From assembly GCF_000169375.1 (NCBI RefSeq), contig NZ_AAXY01000027.1, positions 1 to 56,144 on the forward strand: a stretch of DNA of 56,144 nucleotides, in the 5' to 3' direction. How positions within the stretch are numbered: position 1 is the stretch's first letter; every line of letters starts with the position of its first letter. Shown piece after piece: positions 22,006 through 29,489 of the stretch. Below the pieces are notes generated by a model, which was not told the DNA's origin, searched no databases, and saw only the letters and a program-made list of their open reading frames with translations. A program made the position numbers and the translations under genes. The DNA comes from Marinobacter sp. ELB17 (GTDB lineage Bacteria > Pseudomonadota > Gammaproteobacteria > Pseudomonadales > Oleiphilaceae).

Positions 22006-22176
22006 GCCAGCATCGGTGGCGGTGGTTCCATCATTGCCCTGTGTCCGCCGGCACCCGGCGCTGCCGATCGCATAGAATCGGGTATCCGTGAAGCTGGCTA
22101 TCAGACGATTCAGATTACAATAGGCGGTAAGCCGAAAAATAGGCGAGGATATGCGGGAAAAAGTATCGTTCGATGA
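22006..22176 (+). pseudogene. Probable mevalonate kinase C-terminal remnant
   Basis: Directly after the SufT stop and in the same frame, the sequence reads SIGGGGSIIALCPPAPGAAD then RIESGIREAGYQTIQITIGG, ending at TGA 22176 inside idi. GHMP kinases, mevalonate kinase above all, end with a glycine-rich (A)GGGGxxIAL motif followed by a helix like AxxIREAGY. The ATP-binding and catalytic parts are gone. Its place immediately before idi supports a former mevalonate-pathway block. Galactokinase or another GHMP kinase cannot be excluded. Confidence 0.5.
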
Positions 22177-22726
22177 CGAGCCCCTGATACTCGTTGATGA
22201 AGATGACAACGAGGTTGGCTATCGCTCAAAGAGCGACTGCCACGAGGGCCATGGAACGCTGCACCGGGCGTTCTCAATTTTCCTGTTCGACAAACAGGGC
22301 CGGGTGCTGCTGCAGCAGCGTGCGGCGGGCAAACCGCTCTGGCCGCTTTACTGGTCCAACAGTTGCTGTTCGCATCCCCGACGCGGTGAGGCGATGGACC
22401 AGGCGCTTCACCGCCGTCTGCGGGAAGAACTGGGGCTGGAAGCGTCGCTGAAATTCGTTTACAAGTTCATCTACCAAGCCGATTTCGGTGATCGCGGTGC
22501 TGAGCACGAATTGTGCTACGTATATATCGGCTCATCGGGCGGCGAAGCCCGGGTGCACCCGGCCGAAATTACCGACTGGCGCTGGGTGCCCATCGAAGAA
22601 GTGACTCGCGAGCTCGAAGACGCGCCATCCGAGTACACACCCTGGTTCAAGATGGAATGGAAGGCACTAATGGACCAGGGGCGCAACCATATCGACGCAC
22701 TGCGCGAACGTGGAGCGGATGCTTAG
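22151..22726 (+). CDS. idi: Isopentenyl-diphosphate delta-isomerase, type I
   Basis: 191 residues. Nudix-fold enzyme that interconverts IPP and DMAPP. Features: HRAFSIFLFDKQGRVLLQQR, the catalytic cysteine region YWSNSCCSHPRRGE, the Nudix-like RRLREELGLEA and the glutamate-bearing EHELCYVYIG. Type I enzymes use Mg/Zn rather than flavin and no Fe-S cluster. It becomes essential when IPP is made by the mevalonate route, which fits the kinase scrap immediately upstream. GAGG lies close to the ATG. Overlaps the truncated hpnH downstream. Confidence 0.93.
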   Translation: MREKVSFDDEPLILVDEDDNEVGYRSKSDCHEGHGTLHRAFSIFLFDKQGRVLLQQRAAGKPLWPLYWSNSCCSHPRRGEAMDQALHRRLREELGLEASLKFVYKFIYQADFGDRGAEHELCYVYIGSSGGEARVHPAEITDWRWVPIEEVTRELEDAPSEYTPWFKMEWKALMDQGRNHIDALRERGADA

Positions 22727-22754
22727 CGGCGAGGGCCGCAATCCGGGAGAGACC

Positions 22755-22994
22755 ACGTCCATTCCAATGATCCAGCAATACCGGATCGCAAAGTACCTGA
22801 TACAGAGGAAGCTTTCTGGAGAAAAGCGTTTTCCGCTGGTATTGATGCTGGAACCTCTTTTCCAGTGCAATCTCGCGTGCGCCGGTTGCGGCAAGATCGA
22901 TTATCCGAAGGAAACCCTGCAAAAGCGCCTTTCCGTCGAGGAAGCGCTTCGGGCAGTCGACGAGTGCGGGGCCGCCGATGGTTTGAGTAAATGA
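22755..22994 (+). pseudogene. Truncated hpnH-like radical SAM gene
   Basis: The frame reads SIPMIQQYRIAKYLIQRKLS, then PLVLMLEPLFQCNLACAGCG with the radical-SAM CxxxCxxC motif, then RLSVEEALRAVDECGA. This matches the N-terminus of HpnH, the adenosylhopene-forming enzyme of hopanoid synthesis (about 330-380 residues when complete). Similarity ends abruptly near 22973 and a stop follows. The codon where HpnH normally has its start Met is ACG (22755-22757). Only about 75 residues remain. Isoprenoid/hopanoid context agrees with idi next door. Confidence 0.7.
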
Positions 22995-23089
22995 GTGGCA
23001 CGGCCTTTGGCCGTCTGCAGAATGGCCAAAACGATGGCGCCAGAAAGAGATGCCGCATGCTGCAGCTGATTGTAGATTGACCACCACAT
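22975..23089 (-). other. Short hydrophobic frame, possible membrane-protein scrap
   Basis: On the minus strand ATG 23089 begins MWWSIYNQLQHAASLSGAIV and continues LAILQTAKGRATHLL before running into the hpnH breakpoint. It looks like one transmembrane helix with flanks, as in MFS transporters, but is too short to assign. It marks a recombination junction between hpnH and erpA. Confidence 0.2.
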
Positions 23090-23130
23090 GACAGTATAAA
23101 GTACGATCAGAGGTGGTGCTGGAAATCACT

Positions 23131-23149
23131 GGTTTTCGTATCGACACTA
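23131..23149. promoter_or_regulatory. Degenerate operator-like site (E) at the end of erpA
   Basis: GGTTTTCG-TAT-CGACACTA: the right arm equals that of operator C, the left matches only 5 of 8 positions. It overlaps the erpA stop codon and no intact gene lies downstream, so it may be a relic of a former promoter region. Confidence 0.3.
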
Positions 23150-23500
23150 GATAGTGAACGAACTGCCGCAACCACAGGTTGAGCTGGCGTTCGGGTTCTG
23201 CACTACAAACTGGGCTCCTTGTAGCCCCTCCTGATAATCGACCATTGCGCCCACAAGATACTGATAGCTCATCGGGTCGACCAGCATACTCATGCCGTCT
23301 TTTTGAATCACCGCGTCTTCATCATCTTGCACCTTATCGAACGAGAAGCCGTACTGAAATCCAGAACAGCCGCCCCCGGTTACGAACACCCGCAGCTTCA
23401 GGTTCTCGTTACCTTCTTCTTCGACCAGTTCACGTACTTTGGACACCGCACTGTCACTGAGAAACAGCGGGGTTATCGTATGTTCCTGAACTATGCTCAA
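23147..23500 (-). CDS. erpA: Fe-S insertion protein ErpA
   Basis: 117 residues. A-type carrier that in E. coli matures IspG/IspH and other clients. Strong family match: LRVFVTGGGCSGFQYGFSFD, LVDPMSYQYLVGAMVDYQEG and the C-terminal NPNASSTCGCGSSFTI, giving all three cluster cysteines. The start is a TTG with GGAGG about 6 nt upstream. It is the last gene of the leftward unit; about 110 bp separate it from the Sel1 gene. A second A-type protein in the island, distinct from the one in the suf operon. Confidence 0.95.
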   Translation of the reverse strand: MSIVQEHTITPLFLSDSAVSKVRELVEEEGNENLKLRVFVTGGGCSGFQYGFSFDKVQDDEDAVIQKDGMSMLVDPMSYQYLVGAMVDYQEGLQGAQFVVQNPNASSTCGCGSSFTI

Positions 23501-23612
23501 AATTGCCTCCGGGTACTTTGATATTTGACTGTTGAATTTCTGACTAAAACAATCAACGGTTCTCTAGCCAGTCGTCATAGGGCCTTGTTGGGTGAATTGA
23601 CTGCTTTTCACA

Positions 23613-23963
23613 TCACGTGTTTGGCTGTGCTAAGCGTTGCAAATGTTTTTTAGCGATGGGGTCGCCTTGCTGTGCTGCAAGACGATACCAATGAGCCGCC
23701 AGGGTCATGTCCAGCGCGATACCTGAGCCATTTTCGTAAAGCTCGCCCAGACTGCGGTGTGCCAAGGCAAAATTTTGTTGTGCGGCGAGCTGCATCCAAT
23801 AAAAAGCGATGGTCTCATCTTTAGGCACTCCACGGCCGCGCAAGTATCGCATCGCCAATAAACGTTGCGCACGGGCGGAACCCTGCCCAGCATCGGTTTG
23901 TAAGGGCACCACCGATTCTTCCCATGTCAAAAACGCTTTTTTTTCGTTAAGTTGATCAGCCAT
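23613..23963 (-). CDS. Small Sel1-repeat (TPR-like) protein
   Basis: 116 residues with two Sel1-like repeats: ARAQRLLAMRYLRGRGVPKD and ALAHRSLGELYENGSGIALD, each followed by an A-xx-WY/W-xx-AA helix. No signal peptide, so probably cytoplasmic. Sel1 proteins act as scaffolds or adaptors. ATG 23963 is preferred to in-frame ATGs upstream because AGGAG lies 8 nt before it. The position between selO and erpA suggests a partner role in the same unit; exact function unknown. Confidence 0.75.
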   Translation of the reverse strand: MADQLNEKKAFLTWEESVVPLQTDAGQGSARAQRLLAMRYLRGRGVPKDETIAFYWMQLAAQQNFALAHRSLGELYENGSGIALDMTLAAHWYRLAAQQGDPIAKKHLQRLAQPNT

Positions 23964-24050
23964 CCCCATGGCTCCTATCGATCTTTTCGTCACGCCTCAT
24001 AACGTCTATGCTCAGGTGGTTTTCGATCAACTTTTCCGTTACTTTTTTGG

Positions 24051-25799
24051 TCACGATGAGCAGCTATAATACGACGAGCCGCCAACTTCGAAGAGCTCCA
24101 GCGGCTTCAGCCGATAGTATTTTTCCTCTACGTCTTTCGATTGCTCGGCGTATGGCTGCGTCATGACTTCCTGCAGATCTCGCACTAGAGAGTAGTTACC
24201 GGCAGCTGCTTGCTGATACGCAGGCACAACGAACCACTCCCGCAAACTGTATTTCGGGTTGACGAGTTTCATCTGTTGAGAGAGCTCCTCACGAGCGCGC
24301 GGCGCAGTTGCAGTTGCGTCGGTTGTGCTGACAATGCCGGCAAGCGTTTTCCATTTTTTGAGCCACTCCGCCCAACGCTTGTCCATGCCTTCGAGGTCTG
24401 TTTCAAAAGCTGAGCCCTTGTAAAAGCTTTTTTTGAGTAGGCCAATGTCGTCGGGCACCGTCGAGAGCTGGCGAAAGAAAATGGTGTAATCAACAGGCGT
24501 TTGCACCATCAGCGTGGCGAGCTCACTGAACAAGGCCTCGTGAAAGGTGGCAAGTCCAAGTTTGGCAGCCCACATCTTCTTCATTTGCGTTTGCATCGCT
24601 TTCGAGAAATCACTTTGAATCTGGTCGAGCTCAAGCAGACAGTCCTGATGCGCCGTCAGCAACGGGCGCAACGCCGAACAAAACATGTGGAAGTTGCGTT
24701 CGGCTGCTTCTGGCTGATTCAGGAACGAGAAGTGATGTCCGCCACCCGTCCATGGCTGGTACTGCGGATTAAATACATCGCAGAATCCGAATGGACCGTA
24801 GTCGAGTGTGAAGCCGCCGGCCGCACAGTTGTCACTGTTGAAGTTTCCCTGGCAGTAGCCGACGCGAATCCAGTTCGCCACAAGCGATGTGAGTCGGCCG
24901 CGGAACTCCCGCGCAAGCGATACCACTTTTTCGGTGGTTGCCAGGTTCTGATCGATAACGTCACCGTATTCACGGTCGATCAGGTGCAACACAATCTTCT
25001 CAAGCTCTTCCATCGCTTGCGGGTGCTCTTTCTTGCGTGCACGGCGACCGAAGAGCTCCAGTTGACCAACCCGAATAAACGAAGGTGCGACCCGCGTCGA
25101 GATGGCGACTGCCTCCGATACAAGCGTGTCTGGATCCTTCGAGCGTGAGCCCTCCGAATACCACGGCCGCTTGACCTTCTCCGTTTTTGACACGTACAAA
25201 CTCAGCGACCGTGACGTTGGCACCCCAAGCGCGTGCATGTGCTCTTGCGCCAGAAATTCCCGGACACTCGATCGCAGGACGGCCCGACCGTCCGCACCGC
25301 GGCAGTATGGCGTCCGGCCGCCACCTTTTAACTGCATCTCCCAGCGGTGACCGTTAATGACGGCCTCAAGCACTGAAATTGCGCGACCGTCGCCGTATCC
25401 GTTGCCGGTTTGGAAGGGGCACTGTTGATTGTATTCGGTGCCGAAGATGGAAAGTGCATAGCCACACGCCCAACCGACCTGGCGCATCGGCTCCGGAACG
25501 AACGCGATGTTGCCGGAAAACACGCGGATGAAGTCGGCCGACTGTGCCATTCTGTCGGCGAAGCCCAGTTCGCGAAACAGGTTTTTGCTGTGCGCGACGT
25601 ACTCCGGGTTTTCGATTGGCGTGGGATTGACGGGAACATAGTGGCCCGTGAAGACTTGTCGTGGGGCGTGGTCGCGTCCATTTACTTTCGCGTCAGGGTC
25701 GCAGTTGAGGGAATCCATGAGCGAATAGTTTGCCAACGTTGCAAGATCGTCGAGGGTCGAAACAATAGGGGCGGTTTTCTGGGGCGGTCGCTTTATCAC
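24051..25799 (-). CDS. SelO-family protein adenylyltransferase (second, divergent copy)
   Basis: 582 residues, a SelO clearly different from the copy at 15247-16767. Key parts: QTGNGYGDGRAISVLEAV, MQLKGGGRTPYCRGADGRAV (nucleotide lysine K158), SSVREFLAQEHMHALGVPTS, GYCQGNFNSDN and LDYGPFGF (metal-binding D333 intact), so it is probably active. It ends SCSS: a cysteine third from the end, where animal SelO carries selenocysteine. Overlaps nfu by 4 nt, hence translationally coupled. SelO proteins AMPylate redox and metabolic targets, which fits a unit with glutaredoxin. Confidence 0.93.
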   Translation of the reverse strand: MIKRPPQKTAPIVSTLDDLATLANYSLMDSLNCDPDAKVNGRDHAPRQVFTGHYVPVNPTPIENPEYVAHSKNLFRELGFADRMAQSADFIRVFSGNIAFVPEPMRQVGWACGYALSIFGTEYNQQCPFQTGNGYGDGRAISVLEAVINGHRWEMQLKGGGRTPYCRGADGRAVLRSSVREFLAQEHMHALGVPTSRSLSLYVSKTEKVKRPWYSEGSRSKDPDTLVSEAVAISTRVAPSFIRVGQLELFGRRARKKEHPQAMEELEKIVLHLIDREYGDVIDQNLATTEKVVSLAREFRGRLTSLVANWIRVGYCQGNFNSDNCAAGGFTLDYGPFGFCDVFNPQYQPWTGGGHHFSFLNQPEAAERNFHMFCSALRPLLTAHQDCLLELDQIQSDFSKAMQTQMKKMWAAKLGLATFHEALFSELATLMVQTPVDYTIFFRQLSTVPDDIGLLKKSFYKGSAFETDLEGMDKRWAEWLKKWKTLAGIVSTTDATATAPRAREELSQQMKLVNPKYSLREWFVVPAYQQAAAGNYSLVRDLQEVMTQPYAEQSKDVEEKYYRLKPLELFEVGGSSYYSCSS

Positions 25800-26440
25800 A
25801 AGGGCTCCTTATGGCGCGGGTAGAAAGGTTGCGTTCCCGCTGCGTGGTCGGTCACATCAATAATCTCCTCAATTTCTGGGGCGACTCTTTTGAGCATGAC
25901 TTCGAATCCCTGCCTCAGCGTTACCTGAGAAGAAGCGCATCCCTGGCAGCCTCCGCTCATGGTGATAGAAAGCTTCCCTTGCCGGACCCCCACAATAGAA
26001 ATCTTCCCGCCGTGGTTAGCGATTGAACGATTGACCTCTTTGTCCAGGAGTTCCTGAACCGCCGTAGTGAGCTCTGCATCGGTTTTTCCTTGCCTGCGGT
26101 TATGAGCAGGCATCTCCAGGATCGCCGGCACGCCACTACGCAACTGCGTACGGATGGCCATTCCGATACCTGCTTTCAGCCCTGACCACGAGGCGGCCGG
26201 CTCTTTGCAGACGGTCACCACGCTATCGGCAATGAGCAAGTTAGCCACGCCAGGGAGTGCGAAAAGTTGCTCTCCGAGCGGCGAACCAACGGCTCGTTCT
26301 TTGTTGCCAAAAAAGAACGGGCCGCCAGGATGCAAGGTACGGCTGACGATGAACTTACACGTGTCGGGGTCGGCGAGCGAAGACTCGGCGCGAATACTGA
26401 CCGGCTGATCCGCAAGCAGGAAATCAGACATTTTCAACAT
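25796..26440 (-). CDS. Nfu-type Fe-S scaffold/carrier (Nfu_N plus NifU C-domain)
   Basis: 214 residues. Residues about 15-105 are an Nfu_N domain (DTCKFIVSRTLHPGGPFFFG, SPLGEQLFALPGVANLLIAD, SVVTVCKEPAASW). Residues about 120-200 are the NifU C-terminal domain with the cluster-binding GGCQGCASSQVTLRQGFE (CxxC). It carries [4Fe-4S] clusters to clients. Its start overlaps the end of the Mrp gene by 17 nt. The island thus has a complete Nfu here and an NfuA N-domain fused to SufT at 21163. Confidence 0.9.
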   Translation of the reverse strand: MLKMSDFLLADQPVSIRAESSLADPDTCKFIVSRTLHPGGPFFFGNKERAVGSPLGEQLFALPGVANLLIADSVVTVCKEPAASWSGLKAGIGMAIRTQLRSGVPAILEMPAHNRRQGKTDAELTTAVQELLDKEVNRSIANHGGKISIVGVRQGKLSITMSGGCQGCASSQVTLRQGFEVMLKRVAPEIEEIIDVTDHAAGTQPFYPRHKEPL

Positions 26441-27671
26441 CGCCCGCTACAGCGCTCGCACCCAAGGCACGTAGGTCGTTAAACGAATATATCCCGCTGT
26501 TGTGGCCGTCGTTCCAATCGAATTTGATTGCGTAGTTACCTATACTCGTGATCTGTTGCGGAGCGACATCATGGCGTATTGTTTTTGGATCAAGTAGCTT
26601 GCGTCCGCTCATCTCCTCGACACAAAGGGCGCAATGACATGCCAGGCGCAGATCGCGGACGTCAAAGTCGTCGCGATGACCATCCTCCCAGAGAATGGAT
26701 AAAGTGCGCGGATCGCGACGCAATAAACCGATCGGGGTGTTCTGCGATCCAGCAGGCCGCACCGCACCTTCCGTCCAGTCAGGTGCCCCCTCGTTGCTGT
26801 CCCACGTCCAGACGAAGGGTTTTAACACTGTAACCGACGCGTGAAGCTGCTCCACAAGCGCCGTTGCGATGGAGGCATACACCTTGGCGCTGACCGATGT
26901 TGGCTGTCCCGCCACGATCGGCCGACCTTCATCACCGCTGGTAACGACATCGGCATCGAGAGGTAACGCACCCAGAAACGGGACGCCAAGTTCCTCGCTC
27001 ATCTGCTCACCGCCGCCGTGACGAAAGATATCCGTGTTCTCGCCGCAGTGAGGACAGGTGAAGGTGCGCATGTTCTCAACCAGCCCGAGAATTTTAACCT
27101 GCACTTTCTCGAACATCCGCAAACCTCGGCGCGCGATCTTGAGGCTCACGGTCTGTGGCGTCGTTACGATCACCACACCCGACAGCGGCATACTCTGCGC
27201 AAGCGTCAATTGGACGTCGCCTGTGCCGGGTGGCAGGTCAAGAATCAGGTAGTCCAGCGATCCCCATTGCACGCCGTCGACGAACATTTTTAAGTATTTT
27301 CCCACCATTGGTCCGCGTAAGACAGCCGGCTCGTCATCTCCGGTGAGCATGCCCATCGACACCACCTTCAGGCCGTGCTGTTCCGCCGGGATCATCTTTC
27401 CCTCCGGGGTCGTCGCTGGCCGCTCACCGGTTGGGATGCCGAGCATGCCGGGGATACTGGGGCCAAGAATGTCGGCGTCTACGATTCCGACGCGCGCCCC
27501 TAGCCGCTGCAGTGCCAGGGCTAAATTCACACTCACCGTGGATTTTCCAACGCCACCCTTGCCACTTCCGACGGCGATGATATGACGTATCCCCGGCAGC
27601 TTATCGGCGCTAACGGCCGACCGGGATGACGCGTCAGGCGCGTGAGGTTGATTACGGTCAGTGCTCTGCAT
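26424..27671 (-). CDS. Mrp/ApbC-type Fe-S carrier ATPase with C-terminal DUF971 domain
   Basis: 415 residues. P-loop NTPase with the deviant Walker A SGKGGVGKSTVSVNLALALQ, GIVDADILGPSIPGMLG, DLPPGTGDVQLTLAQ and the cluster-binding CxxC in FTCPHCGENTDIF. The last ~95 residues form a DUF971 domain (LSILWEDGHRDDFDVRDLRL, CHCALCVEEMSG). This equals plant HCF101 without its N-terminal DUF59, which here is found in the SufT fusion. ATG 27671 has AAGGAA 7 nt upstream; an earlier frame start at 27776 lacks support. Transfers [4Fe-4S] clusters to target enzymes. Confidence 0.93.
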   Translation of the reverse strand: MQSTDRNQPHAPDASSRSAVSADKLPGIRHIIAVGSGKGGVGKSTVSVNLALALQRLGARVGIVDADILGPSIPGMLGIPTGERPATTPEGKMIPAEQHGLKVVSMGMLTGDDEPAVLRGPMVGKYLKMFVDGVQWGSLDYLILDLPPGTGDVQLTLAQSMPLSGVVIVTTPQTVSLKIARRGLRMFEKVQVKILGLVENMRTFTCPHCGENTDIFRHGGGEQMSEELGVPFLGALPLDADVVTSGDEGRPIVAGQPTSVSAKVYASIATALVEQLHASVTVLKPFVWTWDSNEGAPDWTEGAVRPAGSQNTPIGLLRRDPRTLSILWEDGHRDDFDVRDLRLACHCALCVEEMSGRKLLDPKTIRHDVAPQQITSIGNYAIKFDWNDGHNSGIYSFNDLRALGASAVAGDVENV

Positions 27672-27803
27672 GTTTAAGTTCCTTGTATTTTCAATTAACG
27701 GGGGAGAAAGTGGCTTTGATCTCTGCCGCCAAAATAACAACCAATCCCAATTCATACGCTTATTGCCTACCATCATTTTTGCGAAAGTCGATAAACCTGA
27801 ATC

Positions 27804-28163
27804 TCAATAGGTCGGCATCGTGCCGTCGACTTGCAGAGCCCAGGCATGAACGCCACCTGTAAGGTTGCTAACGTGGTTAATACCATGCTTTTTTAAAAAC
27901 AACCCGACTTGCATACTACGCACGCCGTGGTGGCAGATGCAGACAATCGAATGCTCCGCGTCCAGTTCGGAGAACTTGTCAAGGATGGTATTCATAGGCA
28001 TCGTCAACGCACCGCTAATATGACAGATCTGAAATTCCCACGGCTCACGTATGTCGAGTAATACGGGGTTCGGGCGCGCCGCATTCTCGATCCATGCGGC
28101 CAGTTCTGGTGCAGTCAAGCTTTGCATCGTTGGGAGCCCGCCCCTCACCGGTTTCAATGTCAT
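27804..28163 (-). CDS. Single-domain rhodanese (sulfurtransferase)
   Basis: 119 residues. Rhodanese fold with LDIREPWEFQICHISGALTM and the active-site loop CHHGVRSMQVGLFLKKHGI, so the persulfide cysteine is present. Single-domain rhodaneses carry sulfane sulfur. ATG 28163 overlaps the glutaredoxin stop (TGATG), showing coupling; an internal ATG with a GAGGGG leader is an alternative. In an island that seems to have lost sufS it could help supply sulfur, but this is inference. Confidence 0.9.
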   Translation of the reverse strand: MTLKPVRGGLPTMQSLTAPELAAWIENAARPNPVLLDIREPWEFQICHISGALTMPMNTILDKFSELDAEHSIVCICHHGVRSMQVGLFLKKHGINHVSNLTGGVHAWALQVDGTMPTY

Positions 28164-28480
28164 CAAGCCAGCGCTGATTGGAGCAATTTCTGCAGTTCAC
28201 CTTGCTCATACATTTCACGCACAATATCGGCACCACCGACAAACTCGCCCTTGATGTAGAGCTGAGGAATGGTCGGCCAGTTGCTGTACACCTTGATGCC
28301 ATCGCGGATTTCCGGATCGGCTAGCACATCGACAGCAGCAAAATCCTGCACGCCGCAGGCATTTAATACCTGCACAGTCGTAGCAGAAAAACCACACAGC
28401 GGAGACTGGGGCTTGCCTTTCATGTAAAGCACAATGGTATCAGCTGTGACCTGACTGAGAATTTTTTCCTGTACGTTCAT
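28163..28480 (-). CDS. CGFS monothiol glutaredoxin (Grx4/GrxD type)
   Basis: 105 residues. The CGFS active site appears in SPLCGFSATTVQVLNACGV; glutathione-binding WPTIPQLYIKGEFVGGADIV also matches. Such proteins bind [2Fe-2S] with glutathione and pair with BolA proteins in cluster trafficking and repair. Its gene lies 17 bp after bolA and is coupled to the rhodanese gene. A remnant of a second copy is present at 14180-14345. Confidence 0.96.
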   Translation of the reverse strand: MNVQEKILSQVTADTIVLYMKGKPQSPLCGFSATTVQVLNACGVQDFAAVDVLADPEIRDGIKVYSNWPTIPQLYIKGEFVGGADIVREMYEQGELQKLLQSALA

Positions 28481-28497
28481 TTCTGATTTCTCCGACG

Positions 28498-28746
28498 TTA
28501 TTTGGTGGCTGGTCGCGCCCAGGTTTGGGGCGTAAAAGTGCGCATGGCCAGCGCGTGAATCTCCGAGCGCATCCGATCTCCGAGTGCCAGATAAACCAGT
28601 TGATGCTGCTGTATCTTATTTTTCCCGGCAAATTGCTGGCTCACGATGACCGCTTCGAAGTGCTGGCCGTCATCGCCCTGCACTTCCACATGATCGCAGG
28701 TCAGGCCATTCATGATGTAGTCTCTTAGATCATTCGCTGTCAGCAT
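28498..28746 (-). CDS. BolA-family protein
   Basis: 82 residues. BolA fold with CDHVEVQGDDGQHFEAVIVS, QQFAGKNKIQQHQLVYLALG and the histidine in SEIHALAMRTFTP. BolA/IbaG-type proteins form [2Fe-2S] heterodimers with CGFS glutaredoxins, here encoded next. GGGAGG lies 5-6 nt before the ATG. First gene of the leftward unit driven from the operator D promoter. Confidence 0.94.
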   Translation of the reverse strand: MLTANDLRDYIMNGLTCDHVEVQGDDGQHFEAVIVSQQFAGKNKIQQHQLVYLALGDRMRSEIHALAMRTFTPQTWARPATK

Positions 28747-28798
28747 TTTGTCCTCCCAAGGGTTACAAAGGCCTCATGACCTTCACCAATACGGCAGG

Positions 28799-28833
28799 AT
28801 TATAGTATCGTTCCGAAACTATAATATTGTCAA
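28799..28833 (-). promoter_or_regulatory. Promoter region of the bolA-grx unit, with 23-bp spacer
   Basis: On the minus strand a perfect TTGACA (28828-28833) and perfect TATAAT (28799-28804) are 23 bp apart, with operator D in between. The arrangement is conserved at 15041-15075. The long spacing suggests activation by DNA distortion or use of another -10 box. Confidence 0.5.
28803..28821. promoter_or_regulatory. Operator D, palindrome of the MarR regulon
   Basis: TAGTATCG-TTC-CGAAACTA: arms match in 7 of 8 positions; one base differs from operator C (15210-15228). Lies between divergent bolA and the dead marR copy. Confidence 0.65.
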
Positions 28834-28880
28834 GATAGTTTAAAAACGCTACTTTCAAAAAATAACGAAAGGGGTTGAAT

Positions 28881-29150
28881 ATGGACAGTCGTGCGATCGC
28901 AGATTTGGTCTATTACTTGAGGCGTATCGCGAACGCCGTTCGCCTTTGACACTTTCTATGGCATGACCCGAGGTACGGCTTCACAGACAATAAAAAACAT
29001 CGAAACTCTAGGCTATCTGACACGCATACGCCCAGAAGATGACAGGCACCGTGTCCAGTTCGTTCTGACTGAAAAAACCAGGAACGTTCTTGCGAACGAT
29101 CCCCTGGGAACCTGCGGCCGCAAGAATAAACTGTATTTTTCTTTCAGGGA
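28881..29150 (+). pseudogene. Second marR copy, inactivated by deletion and frameshift
   Basis: ATG 28881 begins MDSRAIADLVYYLRRIANA, aligning with MNGRANAELVFHLGRIASG of the intact regulator. After an out-of-frame deletion of roughly 90 bp, similarity resumes in another frame: PFAFDTFYGMTRGTASQTIK, NIETLGYLTRIRPEDDRHRV and LTEKTRNVLANDPLGT. The Cys-rich tail is lost. It was divergent from bolA exactly as the intact copy is divergent from selO, so the island once had two regulator copies. Confidence 0.85.
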
Positions 29151-29489
29151 GCGGGGCAAAGTGATCCGGATTGGTTTTCTATTGAATTACACCGACGATC
29201 TGGAATTGCGTCAGACAATGACGGAAGACATCCCGCCGGGAACGTATTCGCTTGCCGTCATTGGTGCAGGGAGTGGCGCCAGAAGTCATCAGGCGTGAGG
29301 GTAAGCACACCGATGATGCGGCCGTTCGACAGTTTTGAGAACAAGAATAAATTCTTTTCTGACCCAGATTATATTCGCGAGATTCAGCGCTGATGAGCGC
29401 CGCTTTGCCGACACAGAAAATACATGCTTTTTTGTTACTGAAGAATGCGGCATTATCATCTGAGCTGAACGTCACTGCGTGTTTTTTTA

